Notes under the pieces: model-generated
Databases searched by the model: none
What the model was told of the DNA's origin: nothing
What the model saw: only the letters and a program-made list of their open reading frames with translations
Position numbers and translations under genes: made by a program
Shown here: one piece after another, positions 34,665-45,349 of the stretch
How the letters are laid out: each line of letters begins with the position of its first letter
Position numbering within the stretch: the first letter of the stretch is position 1
Assembly (NCBI GenBank): GCA_029844215.1
Contig: CM056736.1
Location: 22,381,501-22,445,500 of the forward strand
Origin: Przewalskia tangutica
Lineage: Eukaryota; Streptophyta; Magnoliopsida; Solanales; Solanaceae
DNA length: 64,000 bases
Direction: 5' to 3'

Positions 34665-35860
34665 AACCCATGTCGGAGGTTGCTGCCACTGCCGCGACCG
34701 CTGCTGATTGTTTTCAACCGGCAAGGATGCCCTTTCACGCCACCGTTGTTGCCCGAATTTCTTCCACTGCGGCACTTGCCGGACTGCCTGCTCCGACGAT
34801 TGTTACGGGAAAAAGTGGACTATTGAGGGTCCTCTAACCGATGGTTCCGGTTGCCAGACCGAGAGACCCTACCATCGGTGGAGGGCCCGACGGTGGTGGT
34901 GAGGGCGGCGTTGGTAATGCTGGCCCGAGTAGTGTTGCGCTTGATTTTCCAGGTTTCCTCAAGAATGAGCTTTGCATGTGCCTCATAAAATGGAGGTAAC
35001 GACGTGCATTGCTGAAAGGATGGTGGCAACACCGTCATATGATTCGTTCAAACCTGCAATGAGTTGCATGACCAATCACTGATTAGTGACTGGTGCGCCG
35101 ACGTTGGAGAGTTGGTCGACAAGCATCTTGAGTTCTTGACAATAGGCAGACACATTTGGAAAATCATTTTGATGAACGTCCTTGAACTGATTTTCAAGGT
35201 ATAACGCTCATTGAGTTTTCTTGTCATAGAAGCATCTTGAGTTCTTGACAATAGGCAGACACATTTGGAAAATCATTTTGATGAACGTCCTTGAACTGAT
35301 TTTCAAGGTATAACGCTCGTTGAGTTTTCTTGTCATGAAAAATATTTTCCAAACATTCCCACGTTTTGCGGGCAGTGGCATCGGTCTCAATGATGGTGTG
35401 TAAAAAATAATTAGATATCGTGTCGTATATCCACTGAAGGACGTTGCATCCCAATGAGACCAGAGTGCATCATTAGAAGTCGAAGCTGATGGTACATCTA
35501 TGGACTTCAGCGTGGGAGGGATGATGTGGTCGATAATTTCGTAAACACGATAATGGATCTTAAAAAGCTCCGCCCACGAGGAGTATTAACCCTTTTCCAT
35601 CTCAAGAGTCAAAGGGATGAAGTTTTTGATGTTGTTTACGGCAAGTGTCGGATGAAATTTAGTTTTGTCATTCATGGAAGAGGAAATTTAGGGGGAATAG
35701 GGATGGAGAATGGCCGGAAAAACTAGGGTTCCGTCCTGGGGTAAAAGGGGTCGGCCGAGAGAGGTCAGCGGGTGGCGTTTCGACGTGGACTAGGTGCTGA
35801 CGTGGAAAAAAAAGTGGCGGCGTGTATCAGCGACTAGGGTAAGATTTGTAGTTTTAGACT
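34665..35860 (-). pseudogene. Copia gag (UBN2 type) of the large minus-strand element
   Basis: Minus-strand frames carry VLQWIYDTISNYFLHTI, ATARKTWECLENIF, QRALYLENQFKDV and SAYCQELKMLL, then ILFYEAHAKLILEE-like sequence (ORF 34820-35038 contains YEAHAKLILEETWKIK). This is the UBN2-type Gag of Copia elements, the RNA-packaging capsid. The N-terminal part (35460-35860) is decayed. A 109-bp tandem duplication (35121-35336) disrupts the middle and several frame changes occur. It lies directly downstream, on the minus strand, of the primer site and 5' LTR. Confidence 0.85.
35121..35336 (-). repeat. 109-bp tandem duplication inside Copia gag
   Basis: AAGCATCTTGAGTTCTTGAC starts at 35121 and again at 35230. 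The two copies are nearly identical to TTCTTGTCAT at 35227 and 35336. The period is not a multiple of three, so it shifts the gag frame. Confidence 0.9.
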
Positions 35861-35870
35861 ACTGATACCA
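35861..35870 (-). promoter_or_regulatory. Primer-binding site of the large Copia
   Basis: The minus strand reads TGGTATCAGT immediately after the 5' LTR, matching the initiator tRNA-Met type site for its first eight bases. Confidence 0.75.
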
Positions 35871-36050
35871 TGAAGAAATATGTTTCCTTGATTTTATTGA
35901 TGAATGATTTACCATATATATAAGGTTACAAAAATATTTACTTTGATACAAACTATGTAACTAATTAACTTAATTATAAAAGGATTATAATTTTATCTAA
36001 AAATAGAAGATATATAATTAATGATAGAATATTGAGAAATATTATATTAC
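35871..36050 (-). repeat. 5' LTR of the large Copia
   Basis: TGAAGAAATATG to ATTATATTAC, about 180 bp, aligned by eye with the 3' LTR at 15345-15534. The last base or two before the target duplication seem lost. GGAG at 36051-36054 repeats the four bases before the other LTR. Confidence 0.85.
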
Positions 36051-36054
36051 GGAG

Positions 36055-36321
36055 AAAAATAAGGACAAGAATTGACAAGTTGGTTGAAAATATATAAACG
36101 TTAAAAGGAGAGATTAGAGAGTGAGAAAATCGTAGAGCATAATATAACGGCGGAGAAGAGGAGGAGGGTGGCGTGAAAATTTGTTGTCACGCCGTCCAAA
36201 CAATATGTCCACCCCTGACCCCACGCGTAATCATCAATTAACCACCGCCCCTTAGATTTCAGTTTATTCTTTAATAGTTAATACTATAGTCTATGATATA
36301 TGTGCAGATTCAAACATATTA
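36055..36321. other. Host sequence between the Copia and the MITE
   Basis: No gene or repeat is recognised. It is distal 5' flank of the NAC gene. Confidence 0.5.
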
Positions 36322-36526
36322 CTCCCCTCTCAAACAAATTTATCTTATTAATTTATCATAAAAAAATTAATATATTTTTATATTTAAAAATAATTTAACT
36401 TTACGAAATATTTTACAACCATATAAATATCTAAAATTTATTTTGAATCATAAATTTAAAAATCTTTCTTTATTTCTTAAATTTAATATAAAAGTAAATT
36501 AAAACAATCCTTTTAAGACGGAGGGG
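36322..36526. mobile_element. Stowaway-like MITE upstream of the NAC gene
   Basis: A 205-bp AT-rich element has inverted ends CTCCCCTCTCAAACAAATTT and, reverse complemented from the right, CCCCTCCGTC, and sits between TA dinucleotides (36320-36321, 36527-36528). This is the structure of Stowaway/Tc1-mariner MITEs. It ends about 150 bases before the TATA box at 36675, within the likely promoter. Confidence 0.8.
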
Positions 36527-36660
36527 TAGTAACTTTTATAAAGAAAAACAAAGAAGAAAACTTGAAACCACATATGTCATATTCATAGATTTTATAAGTA
36601 ATTCTTTTCTGTTGTGTACATGCTTATCACACACACTAGTTAGCTAAACAAGTCCTTTTC

Positions 36661-36797
36661 TCTCTCTCTCTCTCTATATATATAGTTCACTCACCAATAA
36701 CATTTCAACCAACACCTGATTATTCTTTCAAGAACTCTCTTCATCAATATTCTTCTTCTTGTTCATCTAATTAGTCTCTCTCTCAGCTTGAAAAACG
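36661..36797 (+). promoter_or_regulatory. Core promoter and 5' leader of the NAC gene
   Basis: A CT repeat (36658-36674) runs into the TATA box TATATATATA (36675-36684). About 25-35 bases downstream a leader rich in CAA and CTT begins and runs to the likely splice donor AAACG|GTAAAG at 36797/36798. CT-rich tracts and TATATATA are common in plant core promoters. Transcription start is predicted near 36710-36720. Confidence 0.6.
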
Positions 36798-38228
36798 GTA
36801 AAGGGTCTCTCTCTTTGCTTATTTTTCTTCCTTTGGTACTTTAATTTATTCAGCTTTGTGGATTTGTGGTTAATCCATGCAGATGAATTCATTTAGTTTG
36901 TACATTTGAGACAAGGTTTTACTATTTAAGTGAAAAACAAGGTTGAGTTCATAGATTAGATTCTTTTTTTTTCCTTCATTAGTGAAACATTCTTGAATTA
37001 TAATTAAATGATCATGCAAATTCTTTCAAACCCTAAATCTTGAAATTTCTTTCATATCTTATATTTGTTGATGTTTGCATTTTTTTTTTTTTGCTTACTT
37101 TTCTTTCCTCTGTGTGTATTTCTTATCTTTTGTTCCGTACCCTTTAGCCACTAGAAGAAAAAAGTCATTTTCCAACAACACTTTTTGTTGTCATGTTATT
37201 GCTTAGAGTACTTTTCACAACAATAAAAAATATTATATATCGTTGCAATAACCTTCGATGCGGAAAAATTCGCAACAACAAATTATTGTTTTGTTGTAAT
37301 TTACGTTTTTGACAATAATATATTAAATTTTTATTATCATTTACGTTTTTTTATGTAATATTGTAAATTCTATACTTTCTTGAGGTGATGACATGATTGG
37401 CTAAGAAAATATGAAGAGAAAAAGGCATTTCTATCATTTACTTGAATGTCATAATTCATTGGTCATGAAGTGAAAAATGCCTATATATACATTAAGTGTG
37501 AAAGGGGTTTTTCTTAAGGGATCATGTGTTATTGAGTGGAATGCACTCAAAGAAATCATTTCAACATATCTTTCTTCTTCTTTTTTTTACGACAAAAAAT
37601 AAAGTCAATGTTTTCGGCTATTTTTTTTACATGTTCATAAAATTGCCTCAATTTTAACATGAATTGCATGCAACTGATTAAGGCCACTGCAGGCTTATTC
37701 ATGATGATTTCAATGTTTTCTTGTTTGGTAGGAACCAACTAATTATGGTTTGCCATTTTCCAAAAATTTCACAAAAAAGAGCAAAAATAAAATTTCAAGC
37801 AAAATGTTTTAAATTGGAGGACCCTGACCCCACAACCAAACTCCCTAAACCCACCCACCCAAAGAAAAAAAAAGGACAGCCCGATGTCCTAAGCTCATTC
37901 ATTCTATGGGAAAAAAAAAAATGATCAGATCTATCAGACGCGGTCTTATCTAGCAAAAAAAAAAAAAAACTAAAAAGAATGAGGTAATGATGGTTTTAAT
38001 TTGCTCACGAATGGATGTGAATGACAGAATGAGTAGAATGATTGCAAGACAAGAGAAGTGTAAGATTCACACTCATAAATATATATCGAGAAGGAATGTC
38101 TGTCTTTGCAAAAGTTTCCTTTTATGTTTACTTAAACAAAAGGTGCAAAAAATATCTTCCAACAGTATATATGTCAAGCCTTGATGATAATAACTACACA
38201 CCCTATATAACATTCTTTTTTTTTTCAG
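36798..38228 (+). other. Probable 5'UTR intron of the NAC gene
   Basis: Donor GTAAAG at 36798 and an acceptor after a long T-run (TTTTTCAG, ending 38228) fit a leader intron of about 1.4 kb; the second exon part would run 38229-38278 to the ATG. The interior is AT-rich with no coding. A CACTA-like small element may lie at 37149-37387 (CACTAGAAGAAAA). An alternative acceptor is TTTGTCAG just before the ATG. RNA data would decide. The open frame 38042-38509 crosses this acceptor and is not a gene of its own. Confidence 0.5.
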
Positions 38229-38278
38229 AAGATATTCTGAGAATTTATTTTCAATTGTATATAGTTTGTCAGATCAAG

Positions 38279-41153
38279 ATGGAAATGGAGTCATGTGTTC
38301 CTCCAGGTTTTAGATTTCATCCAACAGAGGAAGAACTAGTTGGATACTACCTCAAGAGAAAGATTAACTCCCTCAAGATTGATCTTGATGTCATCACTGA
38401 TATTGATCTCTATAGAATGGAGCCATGGGACATCCAAGGTACAATTTCCTTCCTTTTCATTTCTTTTTCTTCTTTCCACTATAAATTATACTCCGTCCAA
38501 TTTATGTGAAGAATGAAGATGTTATTTTTTGGGAGTCTAACTAATTTTTATTTTAACTATAATTTTCTCAAATTATTAAAAATATTTTGAATCATTAGCT
38601 ATACTCACTTGTAGTACGTTTCATATAGTTTTCAAATATGTAAATAATATTTTAAAATATTTAAAGAATTTATACCCGAATTCATAATCAAAATTAAATA
38701 TTTTAACCCTCATACTCCAAACAATATTATTTACACGGCGATCAGGCGAAGGGAGAGGAAAGGGAAACAATGAGAATTGAATCCATATTTATTACACTAT
38801 AAAATATGACTCCTATCGGTACCACTAGACAATCAGCAATACTAACATATTGTATGTCCGATTTGTCTAAGAAAAAAATAGTTATATGAGAGACTTGACT
38901 GGCATTGAATAATTATATATGAATGCTCAGTCATTTTGGCCAATAGGGTATTATTACTTAGCTTTCAAACATTATCGACATGATATTTGTAACCTATTTG
39001 CAGATAGGTGTAAACTGGGATATGAAGAGCAAAGTGAGTGGTATTTTTTCAGCCACAAGGACAGGAAGTATCCGACGGGAACTCGGACGAATCGAGCAAC
39101 CGGTGCTGGATTCTGGAAGGCAACAGGAAGGGATAAGGCAGTGTTATCAAAGGAGAAGATAATAGGGATGAGAAAAACACTTGTTTTCTATAGAGGAAGA
39201 GCTCCTAATGGTAGGAAAAGTGACTGGATCATGCATGAATATCGTCTCCAAACTTCCCAACATGGACCTCCTCAGGTCAGTTTAATTTTTCCATATATTT
39301 GAAAGTTTCTTGAATATATCAAGCAACGATAACAACAATAACATACTCATTGTAATCCTACAAGTGAATTCTAGGGAGGGTAGAATATATGCAGACCTTA
39401 CTCATACCTTAGGAGGTAGAGATGTTATTTTCGGTAGAGCCTCCACTCAGAGTAAAGCAATTCATGAATATATCAAGATTGTATAAAAAACAATTGTTAG
39501 AGTTTTACTATATTCTAGATAGAGGCTGAGCCAGAATTTTTAGTTTATGAATTCTGGAACACAATTTTATTTGGTTAATGAAAAAGATTATTTGGACATA
39601 CTAAATGGATATTTTAACATAAATATAAGATTTAAAAACTTTGTTGAACTCATAGCCAGCAGTACTGCGGTTCCGCCACTGATTATAGAGTGAACATATA
39701 TAGTTAATACATATATAGCTAGCGATCTTGGGTTTACTGCATGCATTCGAAAAAAAATAATGCAGTTGCCTTCAGAAAAAAAAACATATATAGTTAATAC
39801 AGTGTCACGCATGAAATAGCTTTCTGTGTCTTTCATTTGAATAAGTTTGTTTCTTTTGACTGTTGGACTTTCATCCAAAAAATAATAATTATTTGGCATA
39901 GCAAAAAGTAAAAGAAACAAGTTCCTTTTGATGTTGGAAAAATGTTTCTGGAGAACTTATTGAAAAGACAAACCTTCTCTATTTGTTTCCAATGAACAAA
40001 ATAGAGGCATTTCACTGTACATAAAAAATAAAAAATAAAAAAATAAAAAAAATCGAAACTTATGATGTTAAATGTAATAAGTATTATTATATTTCTATAA
40101 CTATGAAATTGTGTCATTAAGGATAAAAATAAGAAGTCCAAATTTAATTACCTCTAAATATATATTTTATTTTTGGAATATTGAAACTTAGTTTTGACTA
40201 AAGAAATTCCCTTATGGTATAGGATTTGGTAATCATTAATCACCAAGATCTAATTCTTTGTATAACTTGAGAAATTTAATTGATAACTCTAAGTTGAATA
40301 AGATTCATTATCAGGAATAGAGGTTTTCCCATGGAAAATTATCGTATAAAATATAAATTTTTTATCTTATTCCCAACGAATCAGAAAATACATGATGGAA
40401 CAGATTCAGATTGAAACGCTGGGATACTTTCTAATTTTTCGTATGAAACTACTAATATTTAGGTTTTTTCCACTGACATTCAGTGATAGCCACTGAACAT
40501 TTTCAGTTGTAAAATAGAGATATTTTAGTAGTGATTTTACTCATTATGTAATTACTACTAGTATTTTCTAGCTAACTAATTTGGAATTTAATATCAATTC
40601 ACAGGAAGAAGGATGGGTGGTATGCAGGGCATTCAAGAAGCCAAGTCCAGCAAACAACAAGCCACGTTGGGACAATATTGCTTATAATAATTATATGAGA
40701 GGAACCAACACAAGTTATACTGCTAGACCAACTCCCTCCCTTTCACAAATTCCAAGTACTCCAATGCATTATAATCCTCTCAATAATGCATACAACCAAA
40801 CACCAAATTTCAATCAATTCCCTTTTAATCATGATCAAGATCTCATCTCAAGCCAAATTGGCTATGACAATCAACTAGTAATTGAACTCCCACAACTTGA
40901 TAGTCCCACCATTTCAACAAGTTTAGCTACAAAAGATTATCAAGGCCAAAATTCCATGGCTAGCAACAATGAAGAAGAGAAGACTAGTAGTTATGGAAAT
41001 AATAGCCAATTTTATGATGAGTGGAATATTGATGACAAGTTATTTGCACCATCTTCTTATTATTATTCTTTCCCTAATCTTCCATTAGCCATCACTGGCG
41101 ACGATGATCAAAATCATATGAACCAATTGATTCAGTGTTACCCTGATTTATAG
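38279..41153 (+). CDS. VND7: NAC-domain transcription factor, VND7 type
   Basis: Three exons, 38279-38438, 39004-39275 and 40605-41153, joined with GT-AG introns (phase 1 after residue 53, phase 0 after residue 144), give 326 aa. The NAC domain (about residues 7-157) shows subdomain A PPGFRFHPTEEELVGYYL, B KINSLKID to MEPWDIQ, C EWYFFSHKDRKYPTGTRTNR and GFWKATGRDKAV, D IGMRKTLVFYRGRAPNG and WIMHEYRL, and E EEGWVVCRAFKK. Intron positions and KINS, RCKLGYEEQ and the C-terminal IELPQLDSP motif fit VASCULAR-RELATED NAC-DOMAIN7 rather than other VND/NST members; length is also close to that family. Known VND7 acts in the nucleus as a dimer that switches on secondary wall and cell-death genes of xylem vessels. 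A second in-frame ATG is at 38285. No defects are seen. Confidence 0.93.
39328..39456 (-). mobile_element. Au-type SINE fragment in NAC intron 2
   Basis: Plus-strand sequence AACAACAATAACATACTCA, then ATCCTACAAGTG, GGGAGGGTAG, GCAGACCTTACTC and TTTTCGGTAGAGCCTCCACT matches the 3' half of the widespread plant Au SINE in reverse, including its TTG-rich tail. It is diverged, so it is probably an old insertion, and lies ~50 bases after exon 2. Confidence 0.75.
39521..39681. repeat. Small TIR repeat in NAC intron 2
   Basis: GGCTGAGCCAGAATTTTTAG at 39524 and, reverse complemented, CAGTGGCGGAACC at 39669-39681 resemble the GGCGGAGCCAG ends of a common Solanaceae non-autonomous DNA element. The core is AT-rich and non-coding. 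Confidence 0.5.
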
Positions 41154-41791
41154 CTTTACATGATGAAAATCTTCTATATAAGTAATAGTTTTTGTACCTT
41201 TTTAATTGAAAGAAAAGAAGTTTGTGAAATTGGGAAGTAAAAAAGCAGCTGAGTCTGAAGGAAAAGGTGGAACATATATATAGAAGGAAATGTGGAAGGT
41301 GCAAGGCACGTTAAAAAAGTGTCCTTCTGAGAATTTTTAATTGTTTAACTACCTATTGACTGTTTTAATATATTCTGCAACTGTGAATTGATGTTTGTTT
41401 GTATCTACTGATCGGACATGCTTAAATTTTTGTCCTTTCAATTTCTTTCTCCAATATTATGATTTGAATGTTTATCTTTTGCTAAAGCTAAGATATAACA
41501 AAATCATACCCATATTTAACAATTATGCTTTCATACTATGATCATTCATACGTGATTTATTCATATCTATCTAATCTTTAGTGAACATACTTAATCGAGA
41601 TTAATAGGGGAAGCTAACAATTATGTTTATTCTATAAAGATCTATTGCAAACCACAACACAATTGTTGGTGTCGGATGCTCGTGGTCGAGTGGGTGTGGG
41701 CGTGCGCGCGGTCGCACAGGGGAACTGGCACAAGGAGACATCATAGTCGTGAGGCGTATACGCACGTTCACAATCGGAGAGACCAGGGCGT
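41154..41791. other. 3' flank of the NAC gene
   Basis: It starts with AT-rich sequence that should contain the NAC 3' UTR and polyadenylation site; no single signal stands out. From about 41665 to 41791 the sequence becomes GC-rich and resembles the stretch at 42803-42930 in composition. The hAT remnant seems to have been inserted into that GC-rich sequence. Confidence 0.5.
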
Positions 41792-42802
41792 CAGGGCCGG
41801 CCCTGAGATTTGGAATGCCCTAAGCCATTACAAATTATTTTGCTCTCCCCACCCCACAAAAAATAGTTAACAAGTAGCTAGACTTACTTAAACATATGAA
41901 TAAAAAAAATTAACATGATTATTAACCTAATATAATAAAACAGAGGTTGCAACCTTATTCAAAATTGTATAGCTAAGTAACAAGAATATTACTTGATGAG
42001 TATATGAGCATTGCTATTGAAACATTATCTTTCTCGCCTTTTTACTAGCAAAATCATTTATCAAAGACTTTATTTCCCCTGCTAACATCTCAAATCAACT
42101 CATTCTGAATTTTGTGGCTAAGAAAATGATACTGAAATTTTTTATTACGGAAGCGTTCAATATGTTATTTCATAACTGGATCAAACTCAATTATCATCTC
42201 AATTATGCCCATGAAGTTTCATTGTTCTCATCACCAATCTTCTCATTATCTCCACGAAAAGCCAAATCATTTTTAGCTAGAGTCTTAACCACTAGAATTA
42301 TCCTAAATAACACTTGTCTCCAATAATCTCTCTTTGAATCAATTTGTTTCTGAAGTTCTTTATCAATGATTTCTTTTTTCCGCAATCTCATTTCCAATTC
42401 ATTCCAATTCTGCATGCACTTCATGTGATCCTGACCATTTTCGTGCTCCTTAATTCTCGTAGAAAAATTTGTCCAATTATTAGGAGAGACTCTTAGCTCA
42501 TCTACAAAGGTGATGGAAACGAAACAGAAAGTTTAATTTCTGAACTAGCTAGGGTGAGTGGTAGAGAGAAATTTTTGTAAATCTAGTGAATAATGATTTG
42601 TTATTTGAGTTTATATGAGGGGTTTTATTAGAGATTCTTTAGAGTCCAAAAAGATGTGAGGAATGTGTATTTTGACCCATACAGTTTTGGTTATTGTTGT
42701 ATTTAATAATGATTTTTTTTCAAAAAAATATGCCCTAATTTTTTTCCAAAAAATGATTCCCTAAGCCATTGCATTGACTACTTTGGCTCAGGGCCGGTAC
42801 TG
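41792..42802 (-). mobile_element. hAT transposon remnant with transposase fragment
   Basis: The left end CAGGGCCGGCCCTGAG and the right end, reverse complemented CAGTACCGGCCCTGAG, are inverted terminal repeats of hAT type. CCCTAAGCCATT motifs also recur in direct orientation near both ends (41818 and 42771). No good 8-bp duplication was found. Inside lies a short minus-strand transposase piece; most of the transposase is missing, so the copy is non-autonomous. Confidence 0.8.
42203..42530 (-). pseudogene. hAT transposase (TTF-zinc-finger/DUF4371 type) fragment
   Basis: Minus-strand translation contains HENGQDHMKCMQNWNELEMR, then DKELQKQIDSKRDYWRQVL and IILVVKTLAKNDLAFRG. This is the segment between the TTF-type zinc finger and the DUF4371 catalytic region of plant hAT transposases. 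The open part is 73 aa (42424-42203) with upstream residues in the same frame. The DDE catalytic region and dimerisation domain are absent. Confidence 0.85.
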
Positions 42803-43112
42803 CCGCCAGCCGCGTTCAGTACGCAAGTAACACGACATGTCAGGTGCACGCATTCGCGTGGAGGAGAGTGTCGGTCACCTGACAGATTGGGGCGCGCGCA
42901 TACGGGCCGCGATCTTGGAGAAGGCTGCTACAACTTTTAAAAATCTGACTTCGAACTCAATCTTCAAAACTGTTTTTTTCGAGTTCTAAAGCTTGGATTT
43001 ATGTGATTATTGCAACATGTTTCTCGTTTTAACTTGGGGTAAGCATCTAACCTCAATTTTAGTATTATTACTTGATTCTTTAATTTTAATAGCGAATTAA
43101 TCCGTAATTTAG
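42803..43112. other. GC-rich then AT-rich flank, no gene
   Basis: The first ~120 bases are GC-rich (GGCGCGCGCATACGGGCC at 42891-42908), similar in composition to 41665-41791 on the other side of the hAT element; together they may be one interrupted repeat. The rest is AT-rich up to the Copia LTR. Confidence 0.4.
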
Positions 43113-43272
43113 TGTTAGATTGTGTTAATCTCCCTTCAAGAGTCTTTCTCATTAATACAAATATATATAGTGTGTACAAGATGAATCATAATTGAATGAG
43201 GATCTCTATTTTACATAATTACACACAATTAATTATAGAATATACGACGAATATATTATATATTCGCTAACA
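43113..43272 (-). repeat. 3' LTR of a minus-strand Copia
   Basis: TGTTAGATTGTG to ATATTCGCTAACA, 160 bp, with ends TGTTAG...CTAACA. On the minus strand it follows Copia RNase H and a purine-containing tract (43273-43300), as a 3' LTR should. The 5' LTR is not in the window. Confidence 0.65.
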
Positions 43273-45349
43273 CACCCAATCAGTCGGAGCGAGGGGAGGT
43301 CGGATGTTGAGACTTGATCTGAAGTTTAGGAACATTTTCCTAGAAATCCCCTTAGTGAAAATATATGCATACTGATACGAAGAAGACACATGCAACACCT
43401 TAACATGACCTATGTCAACATTCTCACAAAAAAAATGTATATACATCTCAATGTGATTGGTTCTCTAATACTGAACCGGGTTATGAGATAAGTAGACTGC
43501 AGATATATTATTATATTAAACCATTGATGCCTTACATAAGGGACAATGAAGCTCCAATAGGAGGTTACGGAGCCAGTAGATCTCAGCAACAACGTTTACA
43601 ATGCCTCTATATTCTGCTTCTGCACTAGATCGGAAAAGTATGGCTTGCCGCTTGGCAGACCACGAGATGATACTATCTCCTAAGAACACACAGTAGTCGT
43701 ACATGGAATACCGCGTGTCCGGACAGCCTACCCAATCGACGTTCGTATATGATATCAGCCTGATCGGTGCAGAGGAGTAGAGATGTAATTCATAATCAAG
43801 AGTGTTGTTAATGTATCTAATGATACATTTAAGAGCTGTAAAGTGAGGCTTCCAAGGGGTATCCATAAATAAACACACCTACTGAACAACATATGCAATA
43901 TCAGGCCTGGTGAATATAAGATATTGAAGTGCAAATGCGAGGCTCCTATAGAGAGTGGGATCGGACACTGGATCACCATCAACAGCACTGAGTTTTGACT
44001 TTGAGTCGACCGGAGTAGGCATGATCTTACAGTTTGCCATTTTAGCCATGTACACAATTTCTTCCGCATACTTACGCTGACACAGGGACATAGCATCTGT
44101 AGATCTAGTCACAGAAATCTCCAAGACGTAACTCAACTTCCCTAAGTATGTCATAGAAAATTCGGATTTGAGTAGGGAAATTATCTCATTTTCAACACAT
44201 CAGAAGAGGCAGACAGAACAATATCATCCACATATAATAACAAGTATGCAATGTTACTACCTCGATGAAAAATAAAAAGTGAATGGTCACATTTGCTGCA
44301 TATGAACTCAATCTGCATAATGTAAGTAGCAAAGCGATCATACCACGCCCTGAGGGCCTGTTTCAAACCATACAGTAACTTACGAAGACGACAGACATAA
44401 TAAGGAGCCTCCGAATGTACAAAGTCTGGCGGCTGGTGCATGCAAATAATTTCTTTCAAATTCACATGTAAGAATGCATTATTCACATCAAGCTGATGAA
44501 TCTGTCAGTTCTTACCCATAGATATGCTCATAAACATGTGAATGGTAGCTGGTTTAACCACTTAACTAAATGTCTCACCATAATCAATACCCTCTTGCTG
44601 CCAGTGTCATTAGCCACAAATCTCGCCTTATGACGCTCAAGGTCACCACTGTCTCTGAATTTATGATGAAAGATCTACATACATCGAATCACATTAACCT
44701 CATCTGGCTTCAGAACTAGATCCCAAGTGTGTTATTTCATTAAAGCATTAAATTCCTCACATATGATCGTATTCTAATTCGGGTCAAGTTTGGCTAATTT
44801 TGAGTTTTTAGGAATTGGGGATATAGTTTGAGTGGACAGGTTAAAGTGTACTTTGAGTTTAAAAATTTTGTGTTGAGCACGGGTTTCCATTCTATGCGTA
44901 GGGATAGAGGTTGTTTGGGAATGGGGTGGTATGAGGTCTGGCAGTATTTCGGGTCAGTGGTCGAGGGTAGTAAGCTAGGTGATGGGGCAGTGTTACTGAT
45001 AGGTGATTGTCGGGATGAATCAACGAGTTTGAGGGGCAGTGAGTTTGGTTCCAGTGACCGGTGTTTGGATAGAGTTTCTGTGGGGTTGGTTGGTGGGTGA
45101 TTGTGATGGTTTAGCGGTGGGTCAATGGTTGGGCTTAGGTTCTTGGCAGGGTTGGGTGTTTATTGGTGGGTGTTGGTGACGGTTGGGTTATCAGATTGGT
45201 TGTCTGGTGGGTAGAGGAGATAGTGGCGGTTTGGATCTTTGGTGGTGAGGGGAATATCGATGGGAAAATGGTGGCTGCCTGGCTGGGTCGAGTATTGATG
45301 GAACAGGGGCGGCAACAGTAGGTCGGGTATTGATAGATAGTGGTGACTA
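43273..45349 (-). pseudogene. Copia pol remnant (hinge, RT, RNase H)
   Basis: From right to left: a Pro/Thr-rich hinge after integrase (45349-44900, HQTTNLITQPSPTPTNKH), KLAKLDPN and HTWDLVLKP (RT entry), NNAFLHVNLKEIICMHQP, YGLKQALRAWYDRF, the catalytic YVDD in AYLLLYVDDIVLSAS, TRPDIAYVV, and RNase H (SYTNVDWVGCPDTR, SAEAEYRG). Frames break at about 44150, 43880 and in the RT entry (44500-44700). The right edge is the start of a Tat-like 3' LTR, which removes or separates gag and integrase. The element therefore continues, if at all, beyond the nested elements and outside the window. Confidence 0.9.

Larger units (their letters stand above)
15345..36050 (-). mobile_element. Minus-strand Copia retrotransposon expanded by nested insertions
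   Basis: Matching LTRs at 15345-15534 and 35871-36050 bound the element, and GGAG flanks it on both sides (15341-15344, 36051-36054). Minus-strand pol and gag pieces occur in the right order: primer-binding site and gag (35870 to about 34665), zinc-knuckle/protease boundary and start of integrase (29326-28853), integrase and RT start (24688-23028), RT end and RNase H (16317-15540). The gaps hold four later elements: an Athila-like element, a Tat-like LTR, an Athila-like LTR fragment and a Tekay-type fragment. gag-to-protease DNA is missing next to the Tekay fragment. Confidence 0.85.

Noticed and set aside
38042..38509. 155-aa frame containing the first NAC exon
   Set aside because: It is exon 1 plus unspliced leader and intron; the NAC start is the ATG at 38279 after a splice acceptor, and the upstream residues have no NAC similarity.
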